Source: Chromatiales bacterium
Lineage (GTDB): Bacteria; Pseudomonadota; Gammaproteobacteria; UBA6429
Reading direction: 5' to 3'
NCBI GenBank assembly: GCA_027076405.1
Contig: JALTJN010000362.1
Coordinates: forward strand, 722,924-786,923
DNA: 64,000 nt
Every line of letters starts with the position of its first letter. The stretch's first letter is position 1. The notes under the pieces are model-generated. The model was given only the letters and a program-made list of their open reading frames with translations. It was not told where the DNA came from and searched no databases. This document shows positions 47,283 to 56,759 of this stretch, piece by piece. The position numbers and the translations under genes are program-made.

Positions 47283-48215
47283 ATGATTTCTCGTATTGTG
47301 ATGATTAAAAAGACAACTTTTTATCTGGTTTTCGTGACCCTGTTGGCATTGTTGCTTAATTTAGCTTTTTCACTCTATATTTTAAATTTTAATTCGTTTT
47401 TAAAGCTGATAAATATTGAGCCAATGTCCTTTATTCAGGTTGTCATTTTTATTGCTCTTGCCGGTGCTGCCATTTCTTTTGTCTTTGCAGAAGTGATAGC
47501 ACGATTTATGCTTGGTGTAACTTTAATCAAGCAACCTTCAACTTATTTAGAAAAATGGTTATTTACTTCTGTAGAGCGTCAATCTCGTCAATTAGGTATT
47601 CCAATGCCACAAATTGGTGTATTTTACGCTTCTGATCTTAATGCATTTACGACAGGACGAGGGCAACACCGAGCCATGTTTGCTGTTAGCAGCGGTTTGC
47701 TTGAAAGTCTGGATCAGGATGAACTTGAAGCCGTTATCGGGCATGAGTTGGCTCACATTGAAAATGGTGACATGGTTTCGCTGGCGATTGCTCAAGGTAT
47801 GATTGTGAGCCTCACAGAATTACCGGCACGAATATTCGGATTTTTAGTTGATGCCTTAATTTTTCGCCAGAGAAGTCAGGGCGGAATGACTTATCTCGTT
47901 GTTTACTGGTTTTGTATGCTTTTAACGGGCATGTTGCCTCACTTTATTATTGCCTGGTTTAGTCGACAACGGGAATTTTCTGCAGACCATACCAGTGCTT
48001 TACTAAATGGTGGTGATAAAATGATTTCGGCTTTGCGCCGGTTATCTCAGCATAAAAAACATCCTCTGTTCTTAAAACAAATTTCCCCTTTTGCTTTAAC
48101 TTCCACTGTGCTGGAAGGTTTGGTTGGTGAAATGGGGGGCATTAAAAATATATTTAGCAGTCATCCCCCGTTAAATAAAAGAATTTATGTCATTGAAGAA
48201 AATAGTATCGAGTAA
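47283..48215 (+). CDS. htpX: M48-family membrane metalloprotease (HtpX-like)
   Basis: This 310-residue inner-membrane zinc protease degrades misfolded membrane proteins. Two N-terminal helices (about 12-34, 50-72) precede the zinc motif AVIGHELAHIENGD (His154, Glu155, His158). Two more hydrophobic segments follow, and the third ligand Glu lies in FSRQREFSADHTSALL. The layout fits HtpX and the length is slightly above that of E. coli HtpX. DUF1015 follows 22 bases later. Confidence 0.92.
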   Translation: MISRIVMIKKTTFYLVFVTLLALLLNLAFSLYILNFNSFLKLINIEPMSFIQVVIFIALAGAAISFVFAEVIARFMLGVTLIKQPSTYLEKWLFTSVERQSRQLGIPMPQIGVFYASDLNAFTTGRGQHRAMFAVSSGLLESLDQDELEAVIGHELAHIENGDMVSLAIAQGMIVSLTELPARIFGFLVDALIFRQRSQGGMTYLVVYWFCMLLTGMLPHFIIAWFSRQREFSADHTSALLNGGDKMISALRRLSQHKKHPLFLKQISPFALTSTVLEGLVGEMGGIKNIFSSHPPLNKRIYVIEENSIE

Positions 48216-48237
48216 AACAATAAAAGGATTATAGAAT

Positions 48238-49476
48238 ATGCCATTAGTACAGCCCTTTCGTGGTTTACGTCCTGTTGCTGATAAAGCTGTGGATGTTGTT
48301 GCGCCACCTTACGATGTTTTAAATACTGCAGAAGCTCGCGAACGTGTCAAAGGTCATCCCTTAAGTTTTTTACATATTTCTAAACCGGAAATTGATTTAC
48401 CTGAAGGCACCGATCCTTACTCCGCCGAAGTTTATGCTAAAGGTGCAGAAAACTTACAAAAGCTCATAAATGACCATGTTCTAATGCGGGATGATAAAGC
48501 ATGTTATTACGTTTATCGTTTAATAATGGGGGAGCATGAACAAACGGGTCTGGTGGTGACGGCATCAGTTGCGGATTATGATACTAACCGGATCCGTAAA
48601 CACGAATACACTCGACCGGATAAAGAAGATGATCGGGTTCGTCAGATAGACGCATTAAATGCACAAACCGGCCCGGTATTTTTAACTTACCGTAATAATA
48701 AAGTGGTAGAAGATATCACGCAAAAAGTTTCTAAAACAACACCAACATATCATTTAACAGCAGATGATGGGGTCCAGCACACTATCTGGATCGTAAATGA
48801 TGATGAAGATATTAATACCTTAACCTCAACATTTAATGCAATGGATTGCTTATATATTGCAGATGGTCATCATCGTTCCGCCTCGGCATCTCGTATTGCA
48901 GCTTCACGCAATAAAGGCACTAATGAAACCGGGAATGCATCCCATGATTATTTTTTATCGGTTATTTTTCCCGATAATCAAATGAAAATATTGGATTACA
49001 ATCGGGTAATTAAAGATCTTAATGGCTTATCTGAAGAGGAATTAATTGAAAAAATTAAAGATAATTTTTCAATTGAAGCGGTAGATAAACTATACAAACC
49101 GCTAAAGAGAACAGAGTTTTCAATGTACCTTAATGGATCTTGGTATAAGTTGCAGGCTAATGCTGAGCTTATTCCAGAAAACGATCCTGTTGGCGCTTTA
49201 GATATTAGTTTATTACAAAATAATTTAATTGAACCGTTATTAGGTATTAGTGATCCTCGTCGAGATAAACGTATTGATTTTGTTGGAGGGATTCGTGGAT
49301 TAGAAGAGCTAGAAAAACGGGTCGACTCAGGTGAAATGCAAGTTGCTTTTGCAATTTACCCAACCAGTCTTTCACAATTAATGGATGTTGCCGATGCAAA
49401 TGAAGTGATGCCACCAAAATCAACCTGGTTTGAACCTAAGTTAGCGGATGGTCTTGTTTCGCATGTATTGGATTAA
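48238..49476 (+). CDS. DUF1015-family protein
   Basis: This 412-residue soluble protein of the widespread DUF1015 family begins PLVQPFRGLRPVADKAVDVV, then APPYDVLNTAEA. It has the strongly conserved CLYIADGHHRSASA and the end SLSQLMDVADANEVMPPKST. The family is uncharacterised and is sometimes found near serine synthesis genes, though not here. AAAAGGA precedes the ATG. The downstream gap to the FimX-like gene is a repeat element. Confidence 0.9.
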   Translation: MPLVQPFRGLRPVADKAVDVVAPPYDVLNTAEARERVKGHPLSFLHISKPEIDLPEGTDPYSAEVYAKGAENLQKLINDHVLMRDDKACYYVYRLIMGEHEQTGLVVTASVADYDTNRIRKHEYTRPDKEDDRVRQIDALNAQTGPVFLTYRNNKVVEDITQKVSKTTPTYHLTADDGVQHTIWIVNDDEDINTLTSTFNAMDCLYIADGHHRSASASRIAASRNKGTNETGNASHDYFLSVIFPDNQMKILDYNRVIKDLNGLSEEELIEKIKDNFSIEAVDKLYKPLKRTEFSMYLNGSWYKLQANAELIPENDPVGALDISLLQNNLIEPLLGISDPRRDKRIDFVGGIRGLEELEKRVDSGEMQVAFAIYPTSLSQLMDVADANEVMPPKSTWFEPKLADGLVSHVLD

Positions 49477-49486
49477 AAAGATATTA

Positions 49487-49569
49487 GACACGAAGAACAC
49501 CAAGAAAAATAAATATTGAACTACGGAGAACACTGGGAAATATCTTTCTTGTGTGCTTTGTGTCCTTGG
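49487..49569. repeat. MITE-like inverted-repeat element, copy 3
   Basis: The left arm GACACGAAGAACACCAAG (49487-49504) and the right arm 49548-49569 (CTTGTGTGCTTTGTGTC, then CTTGG) pair imperfectly. The sequence is clearly of the same family as 32392 and 42079 but more diverged, with an extra CTACGGAGAACACTGGG in the centre. Confidence 0.72.
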
Positions 49570-49582
49570 TTTGGTGGCCGAC

Positions 49583-51658
49583 CTATTCATCAAAGTCGTA
49601 TTTTAGCTCACTGTCCGGTTGTTGCAGGAAGTGTCCCTGAATAAAGGCCACACTGCTTTGCCATAATAATGCCATACTATTTGCATCTTCAACGAAGGCG
49701 GCTATTGCCATAATTCCTTTTTCACTTGCTTCTTCTGCTATTTCTTTTAGCTTTTCCTGATTTTCAATGCTGTCTTTAAGATTTAAAGATAAAGAAGAGT
49801 CTATCTTAAGATAGTTCACATCAAGATGCTTTAAGGATTGAAATACATTTTGTTCAGTACCAAAATTTTCCAGACCGACACGACAATTGATTGATCGTAA
49901 ACCTTGTAAGGTCGCTTTTGCTTGCTTTAGGTAATTAAGCGCAGTAGATTCATTGAGTGTGAACACAAGACTATCGGCATCTAGTCTTAAGGATTTAATA
50001 CGTTCAGTAATCCAGGGTAAAAATTCTATGTCTGTCAATGAACCTGCAGAAAGTTTAATAAAGAAACGTGTATTTGCTCCATGTTTCATTTTTTCAGCAA
50101 GTAGCATAAATACATGAGCAATAATCCAGCGATCAACATAATTAATAAGCCCCATTTCCTGGGCTGCCGGTAAAAATTCTGCTGGTAATATTTCGTTGCC
50201 ATCATCATCTTTCATTCTTACCAGAACTTCGTAATGTGCTCCGGTTTCACCGCGTAAACTTACTATTGGTTGATACAGCAGATGGAATTTATTTTCCTTA
50301 AGAGCAGTTTTAATTTTTGTTGCCCAAACGGAGTGTTGTTCTTTTTCTGCCAATTCTTCAATAGCGGGATTAAATATACTAAATTGATCGCCTCCGGCCT
50401 TTTCTGCCGCCAGAGCACCTTTTTCAGCTCGAGTCAGACAGTCTTGCAAGTTACTGGTTGTTTCATTAATGGTCGTAATACCAATACTACTTGTTGTTGT
50501 AATTGATTTTTCGTTAACCTCGGAAATATGGTTGTGAATAATTTTACATATACCATCTGCTACTTTTTCTGCCTGAGATTGATCTGCATTGTTGAGTAGC
50601 AGGGTAAAAACAGCACCTTCAAAGCGTGCAAGTAAACCAAGGTTTGAGACTTTTTCTTTTAGTAGTGATGCAATATCAGTTAAAACATGGTCTCGACCCG
50701 ATATGCCGATGTTACTTTTAATGTCTTCATACTTATCTAGCATGATATAAAGCAAAGATCCTTTGGCCTGACCATCAATGGCCCGGGAGATCATTTTATC
50801 TGCTTGTTCGATAAAATAAGTGTGATTATACAATCCCGTTAACAGGTCTTGCTTGCTGAGAACATTGAGTTGTTTTTCAAGTTCTTTACTTTGAGCCTGG
50901 TCGCGAATAATAATTTGGCTGCAAGATTCGCCTTCCATACTGGCATTGGAAAACTCCATTGTGATGCTGAAAGTTTTACCTTCAGTATGTTGGCCAACTA
51001 CATCAAGCGTATCATCTGTAATTTGGCCTTTGGCATAGCCACGTAAAAATTCTTTTAATTTTGCATGTTGATCACTGCTAACCATATCAAGGATGGGCAT
51101 GCCTTCAATATCTTCTAAATCAGCATAACCAAACATTTTTAAATAGGCTTCATTAGCGTAAATGTGTGCGCCATCATGAACATATGCAATTGCATCTCGT
51201 GAGTTATCAATCAGGTTTCTGGTACGTTTTTCAGTTTCATGTAACAGTTTTTCATTTCGTCTTAATGCGCGCCGGTTTTGTAAATCTGATAATTCGCGTT
51301 GCACCACAAATTTCAAACGATCGCCCTGATCACTGGCGACAGCATCACGAGCACCCATATTTAAAACTTCAATAGCAGATGCTTCCTGATTCTTTGGTGT
51401 AATGACGATAAGGGGTAAATCTCGCCCGGCTTTGGCGATGAGTGTGACGGCTTGTTTAGCACTAAAAATAGGCAAGGTTTGTTTTGCCAGAATAATATCA
51501 AGTGGATTTTCTTCAACCGCAGTTTCCATATCTTCGTCATCTTCCACCCGAATATCACGAACAATATAGCCCGCTTTTCGCAATATATTGATGAGGACTT
51601 CAGCTTCTTCAGAAGAGTCAAAAATGGTTAAAACTCGTAACAGTTTTTCGTCACTCAC
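49583..51658 (-). CDS. fimX: FimX-like degenerate REC-PAS-GGDEF-EAL protein
   Basis: This 691-residue protein has an N-terminal receiver domain (1-125) whose phosphoacceptor Asp is replaced (IILAKQ, Ala58) and a PAS domain (about 140-255). The GGDEF domain (270-430) has signature RFEGAVF in place of GGDEF. The EAL domain (445-690) has EVL at 477-479 and ENFGTE where active enzymes have DDFGTG. Length, domain order and the same kinds of lost residues match FimX of Pseudomonas, a c-di-GMP receptor for type IV pilus assembly. It is therefore most likely a receptor, not an enzyme. The next gene upstream on the minus strand is PilZ-like. Confidence 0.85.
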   Translation of the reverse strand: MSDEKLLRVLTIFDSSEEAEVLINILRKAGYIVRDIRVEDDEDMETAVEENPLDIILAKQTLPIFSAKQAVTLIAKAGRDLPLIVITPKNQEASAIEVLNMGARDAVASDQGDRLKFVVQRELSDLQNRRALRRNEKLLHETEKRTRNLIDNSRDAIAYVHDGAHIYANEAYLKMFGYADLEDIEGMPILDMVSSDQHAKLKEFLRGYAKGQITDDTLDVVGQHTEGKTFSITMEFSNASMEGESCSQIIIRDQAQSKELEKQLNVLSKQDLLTGLYNHTYFIEQADKMISRAIDGQAKGSLLYIMLDKYEDIKSNIGISGRDHVLTDIASLLKEKVSNLGLLARFEGAVFTLLLNNADQSQAEKVADGICKIIHNHISEVNEKSITTTSSIGITTINETTSNLQDCLTRAEKGALAAEKAGGDQFSIFNPAIEELAEKEQHSVWATKIKTALKENKFHLLYQPIVSLRGETGAHYEVLVRMKDDDGNEILPAEFLPAAQEMGLINYVDRWIIAHVFMLLAEKMKHGANTRFFIKLSAGSLTDIEFLPWITERIKSLRLDADSLVFTLNESTALNYLKQAKATLQGLRSINCRVGLENFGTEQNVFQSLKHLDVNYLKIDSSLSLNLKDSIENQEKLKEIAEEASEKGIMAIAAFVEDANSMALLWQSSVAFIQGHFLQQPDSELKYDFDE

Positions 51659-51716
51659 TCGGTTGTCCTATTATTATATTGATGCATTTATTGGGATGCT
51701 ATTATGCTTATAAATC

Positions 51717-51743
51717 ATATCGGCATGCAAATTATCGACTTAA
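51717..51743 (-). promoter_or_regulatory. Weak candidate sigma-28 promoter of the fimX-like gene
   Basis: Read on the minus strand, TTAAGTCG (5 of 8 to TAAAGTTT), an 11-base spacer and GCCGATAT (7 of 8 to GCCGATAA) lie 59 bases before the ATG. The -10 and spacing are good and the -35 is poor. Confidence 0.3.
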
Positions 51744-51775
51744 ATGATTTTATTAAAAATCTTATTATTGGCAAA

Positions 51776-53632
51776 TTATATGGATGACCAGATATTGCTA
51801 AAATCTTGCTCTGTTTCAGATTTTTTACTCTCTTCGGCCGGCGTCTCATTACGAGTTATTTCAAACTGAAATTGGGCGAATAAACCGGTATTTTGGACAG
51901 ATTTTGTCAGTGTTGCGGGAATGTCTTTACCCAACATATTAATCATAATCTTATGTCCTTCTCGCCATTGTACCGGGCTTGTGATTAAGCAGGCAGGCTG
52001 TTTAAGGTTAATCAATTCAGGCAACATTAAAGCACGTTGTAGCGGTGCATTTGGCGTGCTGGCAGAGCGAATTCCAATTGCTGCGCCATTTGGATTTAGT
52101 GTTTCAATTCCCATATGTAAACTTTTATCATGGTTGAATTTTAACCAGCGAATAACACCAATACTCCATCTTTCTGTGCGTCCAGTTATATTTCGGCGTA
52201 CACTGACTAACTCTCCCACCTGAGCTTTATTTTTGAGCTCATCTGAATTATTAATCATCAAACCTTTGGCGCTTTCATTCACAATGAGCCAGTTGTCGGC
52301 TTGATATTGTTTTTCTTCTGAATAGGCGTTATCACCTAGAGGTTCAATGTGAAGACCGTCTTGCAGGCTTAATTCCTGTTCGACTAACGGTTCAAGACCG
52401 GTCAGCTCGGCGGGATAAATAAGACCCCAAACATCCTCAGATGTTGTCGATGAGTCTTTTTTATTTAGTTTAATTTCTGTGCTTTCAAAATGAGCACGAT
52501 GTTTAAATTTATTGGTATATTGTCCGTCATCCAATGCTTGTGCTTTTTGAGTAATAAATTGGTGGGCAGCACTTAAGCCAATTGTTACTTTAATTTGTTC
52601 GTTTTTATGTGCTCGGGGAAAATGGCGTTTACTTGCCATCCCCCACGCGATTAGTAGACGTCGCAATAAATCGTGAGATAAATCAGGACGGCTAATATCG
52701 ATATTGGTAATTGTCGATGCACCAACATCAGCATTATTTTTTAATTCAAACTCGACCTGCTCTGCAATTTCACTTGTTTCAATAATACGCAGGCTATGAC
52801 TATCGACATTGCCTTTAGCAATTGCGAGGGATAAGGCTGATGGGGCATGTGACTCGGCAAGATTATCAACAAATTTATTTCTGTCTTTATCGTCTGGATT
52901 CAATGGCCGAATGATTGGACGGTTTAACCAGCGCTCTAAAGCGCCATAAACCTTGCCTGCTTCGCCATGGCGTAAATGATAGGGTGAAGCCAAGGATAAC
53001 AGGAGAATTCTTGCATATTCGGTAGAAATAGACGTCTTTTCAACATAGCTATGCAGTTCATCCCGTACTTTATGTTTAAGTATTTTTCGTTTTTCGGCAA
53101 ATATATACAGCTTATGTAGCTCATCCCAATATTTTTCCTGAAAGGGTGAATAAGACTGATAAGCCGTTAAAAAATTTAAGCCGGTATAGCTGATGCAGCG
53201 ATGGGTCAGCATTATAAGAGGTTTTTTATCAAAAATAATTAAGTTTTTAGCCAGCATATTTTCCAGAGCTATTTTGTAGCCTGCAGACATGCTGCAATAA
53301 AGCTCTTTGGTGATAGCTGCAATTTTTTGACTTTTATCCGGTAAGGGGAGGCTGACACCGATAAAGTGTTTTTTCATGGAACGAGTCACATAATCAACAG
53401 GTTCACGCAATGTTTCTAAAAAACGAATACGATCATGATAAGGAAGTACCAGTTGGTTTGTCTCGTGCAGCACCGTAAAAATTTGCTTTGCAGTTTCACC
53501 TAGATTTGCACGGGGCAATGCATCTATCCAGGCAGCCACTTTACGGGGTCGAATACTAAAAGCCTTTCGGTCCGGCTTTGTTTGATTTGGCACATCAAGG
53601 CCAATTATCTTGCCCACTACAGTTAACTCCAT
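51776..53632 (-). CDS. PilZ-like protein adjacent to FimX
   Basis: This 618-residue cytosolic protein was not assigned to a named family with confidence. The large N-terminal part (1-400) is helical and without known motifs. The C-terminal part (about 405-600) looks like a divergent PilZ domain, with WLIVNESAKGLMI (the N/DxSxxG motif at 452-457) and VSVRRN and TGRTERWSIGVIRWL (basic residues and strands). A c-di-GMP-binding or FimX-partner role is inferred from adjacency. The intergenic gap to fimX is 117 bases, so they may have separate promoters. Confidence 0.65.
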   Translation of the reverse strand: MELTVVGKIIGLDVPNQTKPDRKAFSIRPRKVAAWIDALPRANLGETAKQIFTVLHETNQLVLPYHDRIRFLETLREPVDYVTRSMKKHFIGVSLPLPDKSQKIAAITKELYCSMSAGYKIALENMLAKNLIIFDKKPLIMLTHRCISYTGLNFLTAYQSYSPFQEKYWDELHKLYIFAEKRKILKHKVRDELHSYVEKTSISTEYARILLLSLASPYHLRHGEAGKVYGALERWLNRPIIRPLNPDDKDRNKFVDNLAESHAPSALSLAIAKGNVDSHSLRIIETSEIAEQVEFELKNNADVGASTITNIDISRPDLSHDLLRRLLIAWGMASKRHFPRAHKNEQIKVTIGLSAAHQFITQKAQALDDGQYTNKFKHRAHFESTEIKLNKKDSSTTSEDVWGLIYPAELTGLEPLVEQELSLQDGLHIEPLGDNAYSEEKQYQADNWLIVNESAKGLMINNSDELKNKAQVGELVSVRRNITGRTERWSIGVIRWLKFNHDKSLHMGIETLNPNGAAIGIRSASTPNAPLQRALMLPELINLKQPACLITSPVQWREGHKIMINMLGKDIPATLTKSVQNTGLFAQFQFEITRNETPAEESKKSETEQDFSNIWSSI

Positions 53633-53751
53633 GTCACTTGAATAATGAGTACTAATTATGGCATAAACTAACTGTTAATGACTATTATCAGTGCATTTAG
53701 GGTATTTTCGTCACCTTTGTTGCGATAAAGGCTGAATTTTATAAAATACCG

Positions 53752-54792
53752 TTAAGTAATGGCTGTTTTACATTGTTTGCCTGCTTCTTCAACAACCAGT
53801 TTAGGGACAAGGTAGCCGGGTAAGCGGTGTTGCATTTGCTCTATTAACTGGAGAGCAGACGAAGTTGTAGTATAAAAATGTTTTGCACCTTCCACTTTAT
53901 CTAATTGGTGTAAGTAATAAGGTAAAACATGATGAGCAAAAAGCTTGTGACTGAGAGAGGTTAATATATCTGCTGAATCATTCACGCCTGCAAGCAGCAC
54001 TGATTGATTGAGCAAGGTAATGTTGTGCTGTTGTAATTGCTTTAGTGCTGTGGCGACTGAGTCATCAATTTCATTTGCATGGTTGCAATGTAAAACCATA
54101 ACAACTTTCCAGGGCAACGAGTCTATCCAGTCCAGAAATCCGGTATTAATCCGTTCTGGCAAAACAATGGGTAGACGGGTATGAATGCGTAAGGTTTTAA
54201 TATGCGGGATGCTTTGTAACTTGTCCGTCAGATTTTTAAGTCGGGATTCAGTTAAGCTGAGCGGATCGCCTCCACTTAATATCACTTCATGGATGTCAGG
54301 GTTGGCTTGAATATAAGAGACAATATTCTGCCAGTCATGGTGATTTCGATTATCTTGATAGGGAAAATGTCGTCGAAAACAATAGCGGCAATGAACTGCG
54401 CAAGCTGCTGTTGTAATAATCAGCACTCGACCATGGTATTTATGCAGTAAGCCGGATACTTCGACCGCGGCTAGGTCACCGACGGGATCAATGGTAAATT
54501 CCTCGGCTTTTTCAAGCTCCAGCCCCAAAGGTAAAACTTGTTTTAGTAACGGATCGTCCGGATTACCTTTTTCGATACGCTGGCAATAACTTAGGGGAAC
54601 TCTAAGAGGAAAAGTGCGGTTTGCTGCTATTGCCCCCTGTAATAACGAGGCGGGTAAGTTTAAAAAATGGAGTAGTTCTGCCGGATCACGTATTGCCTGA
54701 GCTAATGCGGTTTGCCAAACGGTGGACGGGCATTGAGTGGTCTGGGCTTTTGTATCTTCTGCCTGACAAGGTAGGGTGGTTCGCGGTATCAT
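53752..54792 (-). CDS. epmB: EF-P beta-lysylation protein EpmB (radical SAM lysine 2,3-aminomutase)
   Basis: This 346-residue radical-SAM enzyme converts alpha-lysine to (R)-beta-lysine, which EpmA then attaches to EF-P. The iron-sulfur motif CAVHCRYCFRRHFPYQ shows CX3CX2C at Cys131, Cys135 and Cys138. EVILSGGDPLSL and IHTRLPIVLPERI are the typical KamA-family blocks. It is divergent from efp across 62 bases, and epmA lies beyond efp, so the modification system is clustered. EpmC is not in the window. Confidence 0.95.
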   Translation of the reverse strand: MIPRTTLPCQAEDTKAQTTQCPSTVWQTALAQAIRDPAELLHFLNLPASLLQGAIAANRTFPLRVPLSYCQRIEKGNPDDPLLKQVLPLGLELEKAEEFTIDPVGDLAAVEVSGLLHKYHGRVLIITTAACAVHCRYCFRRHFPYQDNRNHHDWQNIVSYIQANPDIHEVILSGGDPLSLTESRLKNLTDKLQSIPHIKTLRIHTRLPIVLPERINTGFLDWIDSLPWKVVMVLHCNHANEIDDSVATALKQLQQHNITLLNQSVLLAGVNDSADILTSLSHKLFAHHVLPYYLHQLDKVEGAKHFYTTTSSALQLIEQMQHRLPGYLVPKLVVEEAGKQCKTAIT

Positions 54793-54854
54793 ATGTCCAT
54801 ATTATGCATTTTATGTATGAGCATCAATTTTAATTCTCGGAGAGTTTAACCACC

Positions 54855-55424
54855 ATGGCAACATATAGCACCAGTGAATTCAAAAATGGCCTGAAATTAA
54901 TGATCGACGGTTATCCGTGTAGCATCATCGAAAATGAACTGGTAAAACCGGGAAAAGGTCAGGCGTTTAACCGCGTTAAACTACGTAACCTTAAAACCGG
55001 TCGGGTAATGGAAAAAACCTTTAAGTCGGGCGAATCGGTTGAAGCGGCAGATGTTATGGATACTGATTTACAATATTTATATACAGATGGTGAAGCCTGG
55101 TATTTCATGGATACAAAATCATTTGAACAAGTTGCAGCTGATGAAACTGCTGTTGGCGACAATGTTAAATGGCTTAAAGAACAGGATATGTATGAAGTCA
55201 CGTTGTGGAATGATGTGCCTATTGCGATTACACCACCCAATTTCGTAGAGCTGGAGGTCACAGAAACAGATCCCGGATTACGCGGTGATACCAGTGGCGG
55301 CGGTGGCAAGCCTGCGACGCTAAGTACAGGCGCTGTTGTGCGTGTTCCATTATTTATGGATGAAGGCGAGATTATTAAAGTAGATACGCGGACAGGAGAA
55401 TATGTAGGCCGCGTCAAAAAATAA
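54855..55424 (+). CDS. efp: Elongation factor P
   Basis: This 189-residue three-domain protein rescues ribosomes stalled at polyproline. Lys34 in [13 protein letters not shown] is the modified residue, and the surrounding loop is the type modified by EpmA/EpmB. The C-terminal signature is [20 protein letters not shown]. The CGGAGAG ribosome site is strong, as expected for an abundant factor. Confidence 0.98.
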   Translation: MATYSTSEFKNGLKLMIDGYPCSIIENELVKPGKGQAFNRVKLRNLKTGRVMEKTFKSGESVEAADVMDTDLQYLYTDGEAWYFMDTKSFEQVAADETAVGDNVKWLKEQDMYEVTLWNDVPIAITPPNFVELEVTETDPGLRGDTSGGGGKPATLSTGAVVRVPLFMDEGEIIKVDTRTGEYVGRVKK

Positions 55425-55439
55425 ATTCACGTTTCATAT

Positions 55440-55558
55440 TTTCCGTCTCAGCGGCGTTCACCTCAAGGGCGCCTATGGGATAAAAGATTTCAAAAATACT
55501 CATTGGTTTATTGCCAACTCCGTTTTTTTCAATCATTTATGCCTTGCTGAGACGAAAA
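55440..55558. repeat. Inverted-repeat element between efp and epmA
   Basis: TTTCCGTCTCAGC (55440-55452) and GCTGAGACGAAAA (55546-55558) match at 12 of 13 positions as inverted ends of a 119-base unit that encodes no ORF. It separates efp from the gene of its modifying enzyme. Confidence 0.6.
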
Positions 55559-55608
55559 CTATTTCTCGTGAAATAATTTAGTAAGTTAAGTGGATATTTA
55601 AATTTATT

Positions 55609-56589
55609 ATGAGTGATTGGCAGCCCACAGCCAGTTTGGAAATATTAAAAACAAGAGCCCGTTTGCTTTCTAAGCTGCGGGCTTTCTTTGCAGAAAAAAA
55701 TATTTTAGAAGTACAAACGCCAGTGCTTTCTCATGCCGGGAACACAGAACCGACGATTGAATCCTTTGTGATTCAAGAGCACGAAAATCAACAAAAAAGT
55801 ATTCAACCTTTATTTTTGAATACTTCTCCTGAGTTTGCCATGAAGCGTTTGTTAGCGGCAGGTAGTGGCTCTATATATCAAATTACTCCTGCATTTCGAC
55901 AGGATGAGCAAGGAAGAAAGCATAACCCCGAATTTACTTTACTAGAGTGGTATCGAATAGATTTTGATCATCATGCTTTAATGGGGGAAGTGAATGCACT
56001 TATTCGTTTTGTTGCTGAGGGGCATTTAAACTTAGAACGCAGTCAGTTTTATACTTATCGCGATGCAATGAAAACTTTCGCAAATATTGACCCTTTCGAT
56101 TCAACAAATGCTCACCTGAAAGAAGCAACGGCTGAAGCAGGGATTGATGTTTTGGGTATGGATGAAGCCAGTCATGATCAATGGCTGGATTTATTAATGA
56201 GCCAGGTGGTTGAAAAAAAATTGCCGCAGAATTGTCCAGTTTTTATTTATGATTATCCTGCTACTCAGGCAGCACTGGCAAAAATTCGTCAAGGATCGCC
56301 AGATGTTGCCGAGCGGTTTGAGCTTTATATTAATGGTATGGAACTGGCGAATGGATTTCATGAGTTGAGCGATGCGAGCGATCAGGCAGAGCGCTTTCAT
56401 AATGAACAAATAATCAGGCAAAAATCCGGACAACAGGGGATTCCGGCTGACCATCACTTAATTGCAGCATTAAAACATGGTCTACCTGAATGTGCCGGGG
56501 TTGCTGTCGGCTTAGATCGCTTGCTTATGCTGCTCACTAATACTACACATATTGAAGATGTATTAACTTTCCCTTTTGACCGCGCCTAA
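55609..56589 (+). CDS. epmA: EF-P--(R)-beta-lysine ligase EpmA (GenX/PoxA)
   Basis: This 326-residue class II LysRS-like catalytic domain lacks an anticodon-binding domain. It has motif 1 (KLRAFFAEKNILEVQTPVLS), motif 2 (ITPAFRQDEQGRKHNPEF, TLLEWY) and motif 3 (GVAVGLDRLLML). It activates beta-lysine made by EpmB and ligates it to Lys34 of EF-P, both encoded just upstream. The length is typical for EpmA and too short for a true lysyl-tRNA synthetase. Confidence 0.96.
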   Translation: MSDWQPTASLEILKTRARLLSKLRAFFAEKNILEVQTPVLSHAGNTEPTIESFVIQEHENQQKSIQPLFLNTSPEFAMKRLLAAGSGSIYQITPAFRQDEQGRKHNPEFTLLEWYRIDFDHHALMGEVNALIRFVAEGHLNLERSQFYTYRDAMKTFANIDPFDSTNAHLKEATAEAGIDVLGMDEASHDQWLDLLMSQVVEKKLPQNCPVFIYDYPATQAALAKIRQGSPDVAERFELYINGMELANGFHELSDASDQAERFHNEQIIRQKSGQQGIPADHHLIAALKHGLPECAGVAVGLDRLLMLLTNTTHIEDVLTFPFDRA

Positions 56590-56677
56590 CCACCTGTTTA
56601 GTCACTAAATCGGCATAACCGCTTACATTTATTGCTGCTTTCTTTTTAAAAGGCACATGATTTATGGATTATCACCC

Positions 56678-56704
56678 TAAAGGATATCAGGAATTGTCCG
56701 ATAA
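56678..56704 (+). promoter_or_regulatory. Candidate sigma-28 (FliA) promoter of the second chemoreceptor
   Basis: TAAAGGAT (56678-56685, 6 of 8 to TAAAGTTT), exactly 11 bases, and TCCGATAA (56697-56704, 7 of 8 to GCCGATAA). It lies 55 bases before the ATG at 56760. The other chemoreceptor in the window has a site of the same kind. Confidence 0.7.
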
Positions 56705-56759
56705 CTCTGTCTGAGAGGCATGTATATATTGCAATATGACAACATTGTATAGCTAGGCT

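Noticed and set aside
54959..55417. 152-residue minus-strand ORF opposite efp
   Set aside because: Antisense shadow of a highly conserved gene. The composition (Ser/Thr/Pro rich) is an artefact of the reverse frame.
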